A stretch of 42,575 bases of DNA from Caulobacter sp. (GCA_017744495.1 JAGIBE010000122.1:1496-44070), one strand, 5' to 3'. Counted from the stretch's first letter, positions 34,667 to 42,575 are shown. Numbers and translations are program-made. Notes: generated from the letters alone by a model not told the origin.

Positions 34667-37618
34667 ATGACTACAAAGTCTTATCGATCACGCACGGCTT
34701 TGCTCGGCGCGGCTTCGGCCATGGTGCTGCTGAGCGCCGGTCAGGCCTTCGCTCAGGCCGCACCCGCCAAGACCGAGGAACCATCTGAGGTTGACGCGGT
34801 CGTGGTCACGGGTTTCCGGGCTTCGCTGGCCAACGCCCTGAGCCTTAAGAAGAACTCGGATCAGATCATCGAGTCGATCACGGCCGAGGACATGGGCAAG
34901 TTCCCGGACCAGAACATCGCCGAGTCGCTGCAGCGCTTGCCGGGCGTGCAGATCGACCGCGAGAACGGCCAGGGCACCAAGGTCCGCATCCGGGGCCTCG
35001 ACCAGAACATCACCTTGCTGAACAGCGACACCTTCCTGTCGGGTCTCGAAGCCTTCCGCCTGGGCGAAGGCAACCTCAAGCAGACCAATTCGCTGGAAGG
35101 TATCCCGTCCAACCTGCTGGCCGGCGTCGACGTGATCAAGTCCCCTCAGGTCGACCAACTTGCCGGCGCCTTGGGCGGTACGGTCAATCTGAAGACCCGC
35201 AAAGCGCTGGACATGAAGGACGACTTGACCCTGGCGCTGGACGTCGCGGGCAACCAGGGCTCGACCGACGGCAAGCTGAAGCCGAACCTCTCGGCGGTGG
35301 TCGGCTACAAGATCACGCCCGACTTCGGTCTGCTGGGCAGCTTCACCTATGACGAAAACTGGATCGACACCGAAGTGCTCAGCGGAGAGAACCGCGGCGG
35401 CTGGGCGTATCTGAACCGCCCCACCGCGACGGGCAACAACCAGGTCCAGACGGGCACGACCAATATCTGGTCGCCGGAATACCGCTACAGCAACAACCGT
35501 CACCAGGAGCGTAAGCGCACCGCCTTCTCGCTGAACGCCGACTGGAACGTCTCCGACACCGTGACCCTGTCGGCAGACTGGTTTCACTCGGATCTGAAGA
35601 TCTTCACGGGCGAGCATTCGCTGAAGTGGGCCTACGCCAACGAAAACGCGATGTACAACTCGCAGGGCCTGGTGAAGAGCAGCAACGACGTGCTGCAGTC
35701 GGGCACGGTCACGGCCAACTCGTCGGAAGGCGACACCTTCGCCAAGAACGCCAAGGCCAAGACCGACAACGTGCAGTTCGCCCTCGATTGGAAGGGGACC
35801 GAGCGCTGGAGCGGCGAGGCGCGCGCCGCCTGGTCGAAGACCGACTACAAGTCCACCTCGGGCCAGGTCGACACGCGCTATACGCAGTACACGGTGCGTG
35901 ACGGAATCGCGGGCTTCGCGCCGAACTCCACCGCCCCAGCCACGGCGACCTACAGCTTCACCAACGGCGCCTATCCGATGTTCACGCCGGCGGCCAACCT
36001 GGCTACGGCGATGACGACGCCGAGCTCGGTGTTCTTCAAGTCGCACTGGGCGTTCGGCGATAAGTCCAAGCTGGACGACAAGGCCATTACCGGCGACCTG
36101 CACTACCGTCCCGAGTTCGGCGAAGGTGCCAACATGCTGCTCAGCGCCGGGCTGCGTTATTCGGAAAACAAGGTCACCTCCGACTACGGTCGCTACCTGG
36201 CCGACCTGTCGAGCAAGGGTGAGCTGCCGGCCAGCGCCCAGGGCACGACCGACCACGGCGTGTTCGTCGACTGGACGCCGCTGGGCTACTTCATGGACGG
36301 CGCCATCGGCCTGAAAAAGTGCGACATCGCCTTCTACGGCTGTTCGCGCTTCGGCAACTCGGTCGCCGTGAACACGCCGTACCAGACCGCCGCCACGGCC
36401 CCGAACCGCGCGGTCACCGACAACGTCCACGGTGTGAACGCGATCTTCCAGGACTACGGGCAGATGAAGAACCCGGCGAACTGGATTCAGGCGCTGTATC
36501 CATCGACCAAGTTCGCTTGGTACCGCGACCCGATCGAGTCCTTCAAAATCAAGGATGAGACGACTTCGGGTTATGTGATGGCGGACCTGGGCGACGACGG
36601 CTACCACATCAACGCCGGCGTCCGCGTGGTGCACACCAAATTGGTCATCGACTCGTCCAACACGCCGGTCACGCCGCTGTGGTGGGGCACCGACAGCTGG
36701 AACGGCATCCTGAAGAATCCGGACACGGCCCGGACCGTGCGCGAGTACACGGATGTCCTGCCGCAGATCAACGCCGTGTTCAACGTCACTGATCAGGACA
36801 AGGTGCGGGCCAGCGCCGCGCGCGTCGTGGCCGCCCAGAACCTGTTCGATCTGGGCCAGGGCGCGTCGTACAACTTCACCCGCTCGTCCACCCCGGGGCC
36901 GAACTTCGACAAGTTCCTCTACACCAACGGCAGTGGCGGCAACCCGAACCTCGACCCGTTCCGCGCGTCGCAGTTCGACCTGGCCTGGGAGCACTATTTC
37001 GGCAGCCAGGGCCTGATCTCGGCCGGCGTCTTCTACAAAACGATCGACTCGTTCATCGTCCCCGAGACCTTCCCGGTGACGATCAAGGACCAGTCGGTGG
37101 CCGGCGCCACCACCGGCACCTTCAACTCAGTGGTCAACGGCGAGGGCGGCTCGATCAAGGGTCTGGAAGCCCAGGCGCAATACGCGTTCGAGAACGGGTT
37201 CGGCTTCACGGCCAACTACACCTATTCGGACTCCAAATCGCCCGAGTTCACCGACTTCTCAGACAACCTGCCGATCCCAGGGGTGTCCAAGCACGCCTTC
37301 AACGTCCAGGGCTATTTCGAGCGGGGGCCGTTCTCGACCCGCCTGTCCTACGCCTGGCGTGACAAGGCCTATCTGGGCCGCTTCAGCTTCGGCGCCGACC
37401 CCGACCTGCACCGGCTGGGCATCTACAATGAGGCCTACGGCCAACTGGACGGCCAGGTCGCCTACGACGTCACCGAGGATCTGAAGGTTACGCTGGAAGG
37501 CTCCAACCTGACCAAGGAGGACAACAAGGCCTACCTGCAGTTCTCGGAGCTGCCGTTCCGTTTCGTGTCGGGCGATCGGCGCGTAACGTTCGGTCTCCGC
37601 TACCGCTTCGGCCGCTAG
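34667..37618 (+). CDS. TonB-dependent receptor, carbohydrate type
   Basis: The 983-residue outer-membrane protein has a signal peptide (ALLGAASAMVLLSAGQAFAQ, about 11-30), a TonB-box-like EVDAVVVTGFR (41-51), a plug domain with FPDQNIAESLQRLPGVQIDR, VRIRGLDQ and GGTVNLKTRK, and a long beta-barrel ending in GLRYRFGR. The size and plug pattern fit the large Caulobacter/Xanthomonas class that imports oligosaccharides with TonB energy. The ATG at 34667 follows AGGGGAA and gives a proper signal; the frame from 34604 is not used. Two strong hairpins separate it from the halogenase-like gene, which is probably co-transcribed. Tandem operators sit in its promoter. Confidence 0.93.
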   Translation: MTTKSYRSRTALLGAASAMVLLSAGQAFAQAAPAKTEEPSEVDAVVVTGFRASLANALSLKKNSDQIIESITAEDMGKFPDQNIAESLQRLPGVQIDRENGQGTKVRIRGLDQNITLLNSDTFLSGLEAFRLGEGNLKQTNSLEGIPSNLLAGVDVIKSPQVDQLAGALGGTVNLKTRKALDMKDDLTLALDVAGNQGSTDGKLKPNLSAVVGYKITPDFGLLGSFTYDENWIDTEVLSGENRGGWAYLNRPTATGNNQVQTGTTNIWSPEYRYSNNRHQERKRTAFSLNADWNVSDTVTLSADWFHSDLKIFTGEHSLKWAYANENAMYNSQGLVKSSNDVLQSGTVTANSSEGDTFAKNAKAKTDNVQFALDWKGTERWSGEARAAWSKTDYKSTSGQVDTRYTQYTVRDGIAGFAPNSTAPATATYSFTNGAYPMFTPAANLATAMTTPSSVFFKSHWAFGDKSKLDDKAITGDLHYRPEFGEGANMLLSAGLRYSENKVTSDYGRYLADLSSKGELPASAQGTTDHGVFVDWTPLGYFMDGAIGLKKCDIAFYGCSRFGNSVAVNTPYQTAATAPNRAVTDNVHGVNAIFQDYGQMKNPANWIQALYPSTKFAWYRDPIESFKIKDETTSGYVMADLGDDGYHINAGVRVVHTKLVIDSSNTPVTPLWWGTDSWNGILKNPDTARTVREYTDVLPQINAVFNVTDQDKVRASAARVVAAQNLFDLGQGASYNFTRSSTPGPNFDKFLYTNGSGGNPNLDPFRASQFDLAWEHYFGSQGLISAGVFYKTIDSFIVPETFPVTIKDQSVAGATTGTFNSVVNGEGGSIKGLEAQAQYAFENGFGFTANYTYSDSKSPEFTDFSDNLPIPGVSKHAFNVQGYFERGPFSTRLSYAWRDKAYLGRFSFGADPDLHRLGIYNEAYGQLDGQVAYDVTEDLKVTLEGSNLTKEDNKAYLQFSELPFRFVSGDRRVTFGLRYRFGR

Positions 37619-37632
37619 CACCGGGGCAAGGC

Positions 37633-37710
37633 GCGGCCATGGTTCCCGGTGGGCCATGGCCGCCGCCCTTGAGCGCCGCCGTCGCCCGGCTCAAGATCGC
37701 CGGGCGACGG
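37633..37710 (+). other. Two strong intercistronic stem-loops
   Basis: Stem 1: GCGGCCATGG pairs with CCATGGCCGC (37633-37642 with 37654-37663, loop 11). Stem 2: CCGTCGCCCGG pairs with CCGGGCGACGG (37679-37689 with 37700-37710, loop 10). Neither is followed by a T-run, so full termination is unlikely. They could protect the receptor message from 3' exonucleases or reduce read-through into the halogenase-like gene. Confidence 0.65.
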
Positions 37711-37738
37711 AGCGTCATCAGGCTGGAGGGACGGCGAG

Positions 37739-39277
37739 ATGTCGGACGAGCATTGGATCCAGACCATCGTCATCGTCGGAGGCGGAAGCGCCGGATGGAT
37801 GACCGCCGCGGCCCTGGCGCGGGGCCTGGACCGCCGCTACTGCATCCGGGTCGTGGAATCCCAGGACATTGGGGTGGTCGGCGTCGGTGAAGCCACGATC
37901 CCGCCAATCCGTCTGTTCAACGCCATGCTGGGCCTCGACGAGGCCGAGTTCATGCGTGAGACCCAGGCCACCTACAAGCTGGGCATCCGGTTCCGCGACT
38001 GGGGCGCGGTGGGTCAGGACTATTTCCATCCGTTCGGCGTCTACGGCCTCAACGCCGAACTCGGTCATTTCTTCCAGTACTGGCTGAAGCTGAACCAGGA
38101 GGGGCCCCATCAAGAAGGGGGTGCCCTCGCCCTGTCCGACTATTCGCTGTGCGCCCAGGCCGCCAAGGCGGGCCGGTTCGACCGGCAGAGCGACGATCCG
38201 CGCGACCCGATGTCGACCTTCGGTTTCGCCTATCATTTCGACACCATACTCTACGGCCAGTATCTGCGCCGCTTCGCCCAGAAGCTGGGCGTGGCCCGCA
38301 CCGAGGGCGAGGTTGTCCAGGTTGACCAGAATGCCGAGACCGGCTTCGTCACCGCGTTGCGGCTGAAGTCCGGCCAGGTCGTAGAAGGCGATCTCTTCAT
38401 CGACTGCTCGGGCTTCCGAGGCCTGCTGATCGAGCAGACGCTCAAGGCCGGCTACGAAGACTGGTCGGACCTGCTGCCGATGGACCGCGCGGCCGCCGCG
38501 CCCTGCGCCCTGAAGGGGCCGCTGTCGCCCTACACCACCTCGACGGCTCGCGAGGCCGGCTGGCAGTGGCGAATCCCGCTGCAACACCGGGTGGGCAACG
38601 GCTACGTCTATTCCAGCCGTTTCATTTCCGATGACGACGCGGTCGCCGCCCTGACGGCCAATCTCGAGAACGCGCCCCTGGCCGAGGCGCGCCTGCTGCG
38701 GTTCAACACCGGTCGTCGCCGCAAGATGTGGGACAAGAACGTTGTCGCCATCGGCCTCTCCAGCGGCTTCATGGAGCCCCTGGAGTCCACCAGCATCCAT
38801 CTGGTCCAGGCCAGCATCAACAAGCTGCTTCAGCACTTCCCCGACCGGTCGTTCGCCCCGGCCAACCGCGATGTCTACAACCGCCGCATCGCCACCGACA
38901 TGGAGACGATCCGCGACTTCCTGGTGCTGCACTACAAGGCCACCGCCCGCGACGACGCGGCCCTGTGGTCGTATGTGCGCGGGATGGCGATCCCTGACTC
39001 CCTGGCCGAGCGCATCGCCCTGTTCGAGGAACGCGGCCAGCTGGTCATTCATCCCGACGAGATGTTCACGCCGACCTCGTGGCTGGCGGTGCTGCTGGGG
39101 CAGGGCGTTCGACCCAGATCCTACTCGCCGCTGGTGGCGGGCCAGGACAGTCGGGCGATCGCCGACGGCTTCCGCAATATGAAGGCCCTGATCGCCCGCC
39201 GCGTCGAGGCCATGCCCAACCACGCGGACTATCTCAAACACCACGGCATGTGGGCTGCGCAGGCCGCGATGGCCTAA
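37739..39277 (+). CDS. Tryptophan-halogenase family flavoenzyme
   Basis: The 512-residue protein matches FADH2-dependent halogenases (PF04820). The flavin motif is IVIVGGGSAGWMTA (GGGSAG at 14-19), the second flavin strap includes VGVGEATIPPI, the catalytic-type Lys80 is in ATYKLGIRF, the halogenase signature WQWRIP is at 275-280, and the Glu349 equivalent is in MEPLESTSIHL. It needs a flavin reductase for FADH2, absent nearby. No tryptophan or antibiotic genes are present; instead it follows a TonB-dependent receptor, as in several Xanthomonas and Caulobacterales loci whose enzymes halogenate indoles in vitro. The physiological role in glycan loci is unknown. GGAGGG precedes the ATG. Confidence 0.88.
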   Translation: MSDEHWIQTIVIVGGGSAGWMTAAALARGLDRRYCIRVVESQDIGVVGVGEATIPPIRLFNAMLGLDEAEFMRETQATYKLGIRFRDWGAVGQDYFHPFGVYGLNAELGHFFQYWLKLNQEGPHQEGGALALSDYSLCAQAAKAGRFDRQSDDPRDPMSTFGFAYHFDTILYGQYLRRFAQKLGVARTEGEVVQVDQNAETGFVTALRLKSGQVVEGDLFIDCSGFRGLLIEQTLKAGYEDWSDLLPMDRAAAAPCALKGPLSPYTTSTAREAGWQWRIPLQHRVGNGYVYSSRFISDDDAVAALTANLENAPLAEARLLRFNTGRRRKMWDKNVVAIGLSSGFMEPLESTSIHLVQASINKLLQHFPDRSFAPANRDVYNRRIATDMETIRDFLVLHYKATARDDAALWSYVRGMAIPDSLAERIALFEERGQLVIHPDEMFTPTSWLAVLLGQGVRPRSYSPLVAGQDSRAIADGFRNMKALIARRVEAMPNHADYLKHHGMWAAQAAMA

Positions 39278-39346
39278 TGCGGCCGACGCCAAGGTCTTTC
39301 TCAACCGTCAGGGGTTAAAGCCAAGGTACCGCTATCAAAATGTCTG

Positions 39347-39358
39347 GACAGCGCTGTC
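39347..39358. promoter_or_regulatory. LacI-type operator candidate upstream of the GH3 gene
   Basis: GACAGCGCTGTC is a perfect 12-bp palindrome identical to the receptor operator at 34505-34516. Its position just after a possible -10 fits repression by roadblock or occlusion. It links the GH3 gene and the receptor gene to one regulator. Confidence 0.6.
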
Positions 39359-39575
39359 AATCCATGGTGCAGTCAAGGTCGTAGTGAAGGGGCGTCAGAC
39401 CCCGTGCAGGGAAGGGAACACTTGAAACCCGCGCGCCCGGCAGCGGCGAGCGGTGTCCATCGAAATCCTATCCGTCCCGTTCCAGCGCCGATCCGTCGGC
39501 GGGGACGACACGCCGCCGTCAGACCCCTCCGGCGCCGGCGCGACTGGATCCCCTTCATCGGGGGCTCTCCAAACT

Positions 39576-39607
39576 CCGGCGCGACGATGTTCTCCCCGTC
39601 GCGCCGG
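39576..39607 (+). other. Terminator-like stem-loop in the GH3 leader
   Basis: CCGGCGCGACG (39576-39586) pairs perfectly with CGTCGCGCCGG (39597-39607) around a ten-base loop, followed by TTCTTT. The 11-bp stem with a short T-rich tail 62 bases before the GH3 ATG could be an attenuator, or the end of a small leader RNA. Confidence 0.55.
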
Positions 39608-39669
39608 TTCTTTGCCGCGCAATTTCCGCCCGCGCCCAAGTCGCCCGGGCTGCTTCTCGAAGGTGTTGA

Positions 39670-42150
39670 ATGACCGTTTCGCCCCGTCGCCTGCTGATTT
39701 CGGCCCTTGTCGCCTCGACCGGTCTGGCGGGTGCGACGGCCCTAGCGCAGTCGACTTCGGCCCAGTCGAGTTCGTCCGCGATCGCCCATCCCGACCGGTG
39801 GCCCGCCGCGGCCAGTCCGGCGGCGATCACCGACGCCAAGACCGAGGCCTTCATCACCCGATTGATGGCCAAGATGAGCGTCGAGGAGAAGGTCGGCCAG
39901 ACCATCCAGGGCGACATCGCCTCGATGACCCCGGCTGATCTGGAGAAATATCCGCTGGGTTCGATCCTGGCCGGCGGCAACTCGGCCCCCGGCGGCGACG
40001 ACCGCGCCCCGCCGAAGGCCTGGATCGACCTGGTCGACGTCTATCGCAAGGAGGCCCTGGCCGCCCGGCCGGGCCACACCCCGATCCCGATCCTGTTCGG
40101 CATCGATGCCGTGCACGGCCACAACAACATCGTCGGGGCCACGATCTTCCCGCATAACATCGGCCTGGGCGCCATGCGCGACCCGGCCCTGATCCGCCGT
40201 ATCGGCCAGGCCACGGCCGAGGAAGTGGCGGTGGTCGGCGGCGACTGGACCTTCGGTCCGACGGTGGCCGTGCCCCGCGATGATCGCTGGGGCCGCAGCT
40301 ACGAGGGCTACGCCGAGGACCCCGAGGTGGTGAAGTCCTATTCGGGGCCTATGACCCTGGGCCTGCAGGGCGAGTTGAAGCCCGGCCAGACTCTGGGCGC
40401 GGGCCACATCGCCGGCTCGGCCAAACACTTTCTCGCCGACGGCGGCACCGAAGGCGGCAAGGATCAGGGCGACGCGGTGATCTCCGAGCAGGAGCTGGTC
40501 GCCATCCACGCCCAGGGCTATCCACCCAGCATCGACGCCGGCATCCTGACGGTGATGGCCTCGTTCTCCAGCTGGAACGGCCAGAAGATCACCGGCAACA
40601 AGACGTTGCTGACCGACGTGCTGAAGGGCCGGATGGGCTTCCAGGGTTTCGTGGTCAGCGATTGGAACGCTCACGGACAATTGCCCGGCTGCACCAACAC
40701 CAGCTGCCCCCAGGCGATGAACGCGGGTCTGGACATGTACATGGCCCCCGACAGCTGGAAGGGCCTCTACGACAATACCCTGGCCCAGGTGAAGTCGGGC
40801 GAGATCCCCATGGCGCGGCTGGACGACGCCGTGCGCCGCATCCTGCGGGTCAAGGTCAAGACCGGGCTGTTCGAGCGCACGGCGCCGACCGTCCAGGGCA
40901 AGCTGGACCGTCTAGGCGCGGCCGATCACCGGGCCATCGCTCGCGAGGCCGTGGCCAAGTCGCTGGTGCTGCTGAAGAACGACGGCGTCCTGCCGGTCAA
41001 GCCGGGCGCCAAAGTGCTGGTGGCCGGCGCCGCCGACGACATCGGCAAGGCCTCGGGCGGCTGGACCCTGACCTGGCAGGGTACGGGCAACAAGAACAGC
41101 GACTTCCCACACGGCCAATCGATCTGGGGCGGGATCGAGCAGGCGGTGAAGGCGGCCGGCGGCCAGGCTGAACTGGCGGCCGACGGCGCCTTCAAGACCA
41201 AGCCCGACGTCGCCATCGTCGTCTTCGGCGAGGATCCCTACGCCGAGTTCCAGGGCGACGTGGCCCATCTCGGCTACCAGCTGGGCGACAAGACCGATCT
41301 GGCTCTGCTCAAGAAACTGAAAGCCCAGGGCATCCCGGTCGTCTCCGTGTTCCTGTCGGGCCGCCCGCTGTGGGTGAACCCCGAGATCAACGCCTCGGAC
41401 GCCTTCGTCGCGGCCTGGCTGCCGGGCAGCGAAGGCGGCGGCGTCGCCGACGTGCTGGTGGCCGGCAAGGACGGCAAGCCGGCCCGCGACTTCCAGGGCA
41501 AGCTGGGCTTCTCCTGGCCCAAGCGCGCCGATCAAGGGCCGTTGAACCGCGGCCAGCCCAGCTACGACCCGCAGTTCGCCTACGGTTACGGCCTCAGCTA
41601 CGCCAAGCCTGGTCAGGTTGGAACCCTCTCTGAGGATGCGGGCAATGTCGCCGCCGCCGGCAGCATCGACCGCTATTTCGTCGACGGCCGTCTGCCCGCG
41701 CCGTGGCGGATGGACTTCCTGGGGGCGGGCTCGGTCAAGACGATCGACGCCGGCGCCCAGGAGAACGCCCGCCAGATCGCCTGGACCGGCCAGGGGATGT
41801 TGGCCATCCACGGACCGGCCATCGACCTGTCGCGCCAGACGACCGGCGACATGGCCGTGCAGGTCCGCTACCGGATCGACGCCGCCCCGACGGCCCCGGT
41901 GACCATGAGCATCGGCTGCGCCGACGACGCCTCGTGCGCCGGCACGCTGGACGTTTCCAGCCTGGTCAAGGCCGCCAAGCCGGGCGAGTGGCGCAGCGCG
42001 AAGATCAAGCTGTCCTGCTTCCAGGCCGTCGGCGCGAAGATGGACCACGTCACCGCGCCGTTCGTGATCGGCACGACCGCGCCGTTCGGCGTCACCCTGA
42101 CCGAGGTGCGCTTGGCCTCCAACGAGGGCGACGCGATCTGTCCGAAGTAG
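39670..42150 (+). CDS. Exported GH3 beta-glucosidase/exo-beta-glucanase with C-terminal ExoP-type domain
   Basis: The 826-residue enzyme has a signal peptide (about 1-26, ending ALA), a GH3 N-terminal barrel (about 55-390) with ILFGIDAVHGHNN, SAKHFLADGG and nucleophile Asp331 in VVSDWNAH, and a GH3 C-terminal domain (about 420-640) with LVLLKNDGVLPV. The acid/base candidate is the Glu in VFGEDPYAEFQGD. A carbohydrate-binding-like ExoP-type domain (about 670-820) follows, with three Cys. This matches the ExoP/CelD group that removes glucose from beta-1,3/1,4 glucans and cellodextrins. GAAGG lies seven bases before the ATG. It probably shares a regulator with the receptor gene. Confidence 0.92.
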   Translation: MTVSPRRLLISALVASTGLAGATALAQSTSAQSSSSAIAHPDRWPAAASPAAITDAKTEAFITRLMAKMSVEEKVGQTIQGDIASMTPADLEKYPLGSILAGGNSAPGGDDRAPPKAWIDLVDVYRKEALAARPGHTPIPILFGIDAVHGHNNIVGATIFPHNIGLGAMRDPALIRRIGQATAEEVAVVGGDWTFGPTVAVPRDDRWGRSYEGYAEDPEVVKSYSGPMTLGLQGELKPGQTLGAGHIAGSAKHFLADGGTEGGKDQGDAVISEQELVAIHAQGYPPSIDAGILTVMASFSSWNGQKITGNKTLLTDVLKGRMGFQGFVVSDWNAHGQLPGCTNTSCPQAMNAGLDMYMAPDSWKGLYDNTLAQVKSGEIPMARLDDAVRRILRVKVKTGLFERTAPTVQGKLDRLGAADHRAIAREAVAKSLVLLKNDGVLPVKPGAKVLVAGAADDIGKASGGWTLTWQGTGNKNSDFPHGQSIWGGIEQAVKAAGGQAELAADGAFKTKPDVAIVVFGEDPYAEFQGDVAHLGYQLGDKTDLALLKKLKAQGIPVVSVFLSGRPLWVNPEINASDAFVAAWLPGSEGGGVADVLVAGKDGKPARDFQGKLGFSWPKRADQGPLNRGQPSYDPQFAYGYGLSYAKPGQVGTLSEDAGNVAAAGSIDRYFVDGRLPAPWRMDFLGAGSVKTIDAGAQENARQIAWTGQGMLAIHGPAIDLSRQTTGDMAVQVRYRIDAAPTAPVTMSIGCADDASCAGTLDVSSLVKAAKPGEWRSAKIKLSCFQAVGAKMDHVTAPFVIGTTAPFGVTLTEVRLASNEGDAICPK

Positions 42151-42215
42151 GTTCGGGCAAGGTTTGAGGAGGTCAGGCCCAATCCCGGGTCTGGCTCGGT
42201 CTGGGCGGACTTGGC

Positions 42216-42221
42216 TATAGT
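42216..42221 (+). promoter_or_regulatory. -10 element directly before the ybaK start
   Basis: TATAGT within GGCTATAGTGAC ends seven bases before the A of the ATG at 42228. With normal spacing, transcription would begin at or within a base or two of that A, giving a leaderless message. No Shine-Dalgarno is present. A -35 is not obvious. Confidence 0.5.
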
Positions 42222-42227
42222 GACGCC

Positions 42228-42575
42228 ATGTCCCGCACCACGCCCGCCACCCAGACCCTGATCAAGGCCGGGGTCGAATTCACCGTCCACGCCTACGACT
42301 ACGATCCGGACGCCGACAGCATCGGCCTGGCGGCTGCGGCGGCGCTAGGCGAAGCCCCCGCCCGGGTGCTCAAGACCCTGATGGCCCTGGTCGACGGCAA
42401 GCCGGTGCTGGTCATTGTCCCGTCCGACCGCGAGGTGGCGATGAAGAAGCTGGCCGCCGCGGTCGGCGGCAAGTCGGCCCAGATGATGAAGCCCGCCGAC
42501 GCCGAACGCATCAGCGGCTACAAGGTCGGCGGCATAAGCCCCTTCGGCCAGCGCAAGGCCCTGCCGGCGGTGATC
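42228..42575 (+). CDS. ybaK: YbaK-type Cys-tRNA(Pro) deacylase (partial, 5' part)
   Basis: The first 116 residues of a YbaK/EbsC protein are visible; the window ends before the C-terminus (full members are about 155 residues). YbaK removes cysteine mischarged onto tRNA(Pro). Diagnostic segments are TLIKAGVEFTVHAYDYDPDA, RVLKTLMALVDGKPVLVIVPSDREV (with the substrate-binding Lys in LKTL), and YKVGGISPFGQRKALP. It is a distinct branch from the ProX-like protein at 1310-1816. The ATG has a -10 element at leaderless distance and no ribosome site. Confidence 0.9.
   Translation, partial: MSRTTPATQTLIKAGVEFTVHAYDYDPDADSIGLAAAAALGEAPARVLKTLMALVDGKPVLVIVPSDREVAMKKLAAAVGGKSAQMMKPADAERISGYKVGGISPFGQRKALPAVI

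Larger units (their letters stand above)
39278..39669 (+). promoter_or_regulatory. 392-bp non-coding region upstream of the GH3 gene
   Basis: I see no convincing gene here. It contains an operator-like palindrome (39347-39358), a possible -10 (GCTATC near 39331), a CCCC/GGGG mini-hairpin near 39550-39564 and a strong stem-loop (39576-39607). A weak 89-codon frame from GTG 39404 ends in ATGA with the GH3 start but is Arg/Pro-rich and unlike a protein. If transcription starts near the operator, the GH3 message has a leader of about 300 bases. Confidence 0.6.

Noticed and set aside
34688-36994. 768-codon minus-strand frame opposite the TonB receptor
   Set aside because: Antisense shadow; Arg/Val/Gly-rich without domain or ribosome site.
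39576-39607. Simple terminator of the receptor-halogenase operon
   Set aside because: It lies about 300 bases after the halogenase stop and downstream of an operator for the GH3 gene, so calling it only the upstream operon's terminator would be premature; kept as a leader stem-loop.
39404-39673. 89-codon frame ending in ATGA with the GH3 start
   Set aside because: The coupling geometry is attractive, but the translation is Arg/Pro-rich, the start is GTG without a good site, and the DNA is better explained as structured leader.

Overview
The window looks like chromosome from a high-GC alphaproteobacterium, most likely Caulobacter or a close relative in the Caulobacteraceae. This is an inference from several signs: very strong G/C at third codon positions, several GTG/TTG starts, an SD-less start directly behind a -10 element, promoters resembling the Caulobacter housekeeping pattern, CnoX with an intact CGPC site, a TonB-dependent receptor followed by a tryptophan-halogenase-like flavoenzyme, and palindrome-ended intergenic repeats. 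I see no phage, transposase, integrase, CRISPR array or rRNA. Codon use looks even throughout, so most of the window reads as core or long-resident DNA.

Layout. 1-12.6 kb is mostly housekeeping: a C-terminal gene fragment, a membrane protein and a DUF6065 protein, a ProX-type tRNA-editing protein, cnoX, a Lon-N-terminal-domain protein, a Trm112-like protein, a NagX-type acyltransferase, an MFS exporter, a UbiH-type hydroxylase, a YetF-like protein, a YciA-type thioesterase, a CHCC zinc-finger protein, an ABC ATPase, and a purine uptake pair (NUP protein plus NCS2 permease). Two intergenic repeats of about 135-140 bp with inverted ends sit at 3555-3693 and 10002-10136. A tRNA-Arg(CCG) gene lies at 12663-12739.

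12.8-20.5 kb is a compact minus-strand sugar operon (MFS symporter of the FucP family, zinc alcohol dehydrogenase, COG3618 lactonase, IclR regulator, aldo/keto reductase, split UxaA-type dehydratase, SDR dehydrogenase) with a divergent RhaM-family mutarotase. Together these describe non-phosphorylating L-fucose (or related 6-deoxy/L-galacto sugar) catabolism: uptake, anomer interconversion, oxidation to the lactone, hydrolysis, dehydration and a second oxidation. A 14-bp perfect palindrome lies in the divergent promoter. The final C-C cleavage enzyme is not in the window.

20.5-27.8 kb holds exported and accessory enzymes: a Tat-type dienelactone hydrolase, a histidine acid phosphatase, a divergent LysR/MFS pair followed by an aldo/keto reductase, and a Tat-type flavin amine oxidase.

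27.9-42.2 kb is a polysaccharide-use region: a ROK repressor divergent from a ROK sugar kinase, a secreted LamG-GH2 hydrolase overlapping an SGNH esterase, a TonB-dependent receptor with a halogenase-like flavoenzyme, and a secreted GH3 beta-glucosidase. Copies of an ACAGCGCTGT palindrome occur upstream of the receptor (two in tandem), upstream of the GH3 gene (one) and inside the GH2 gene (one), pointing to a shared, probably LacI-type, regulator encoded elsewhere. The likely logic is extracellular or periplasmic trimming and deacetylation of a beta-linked glycan, TonB-driven import, hydrolysis to monosaccharides and phosphorylation. An acetylated mannan or glucomannan would fit but is not proven. 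The window ends inside a YbaK-type Cys-tRNA(Pro) deacylase gene.
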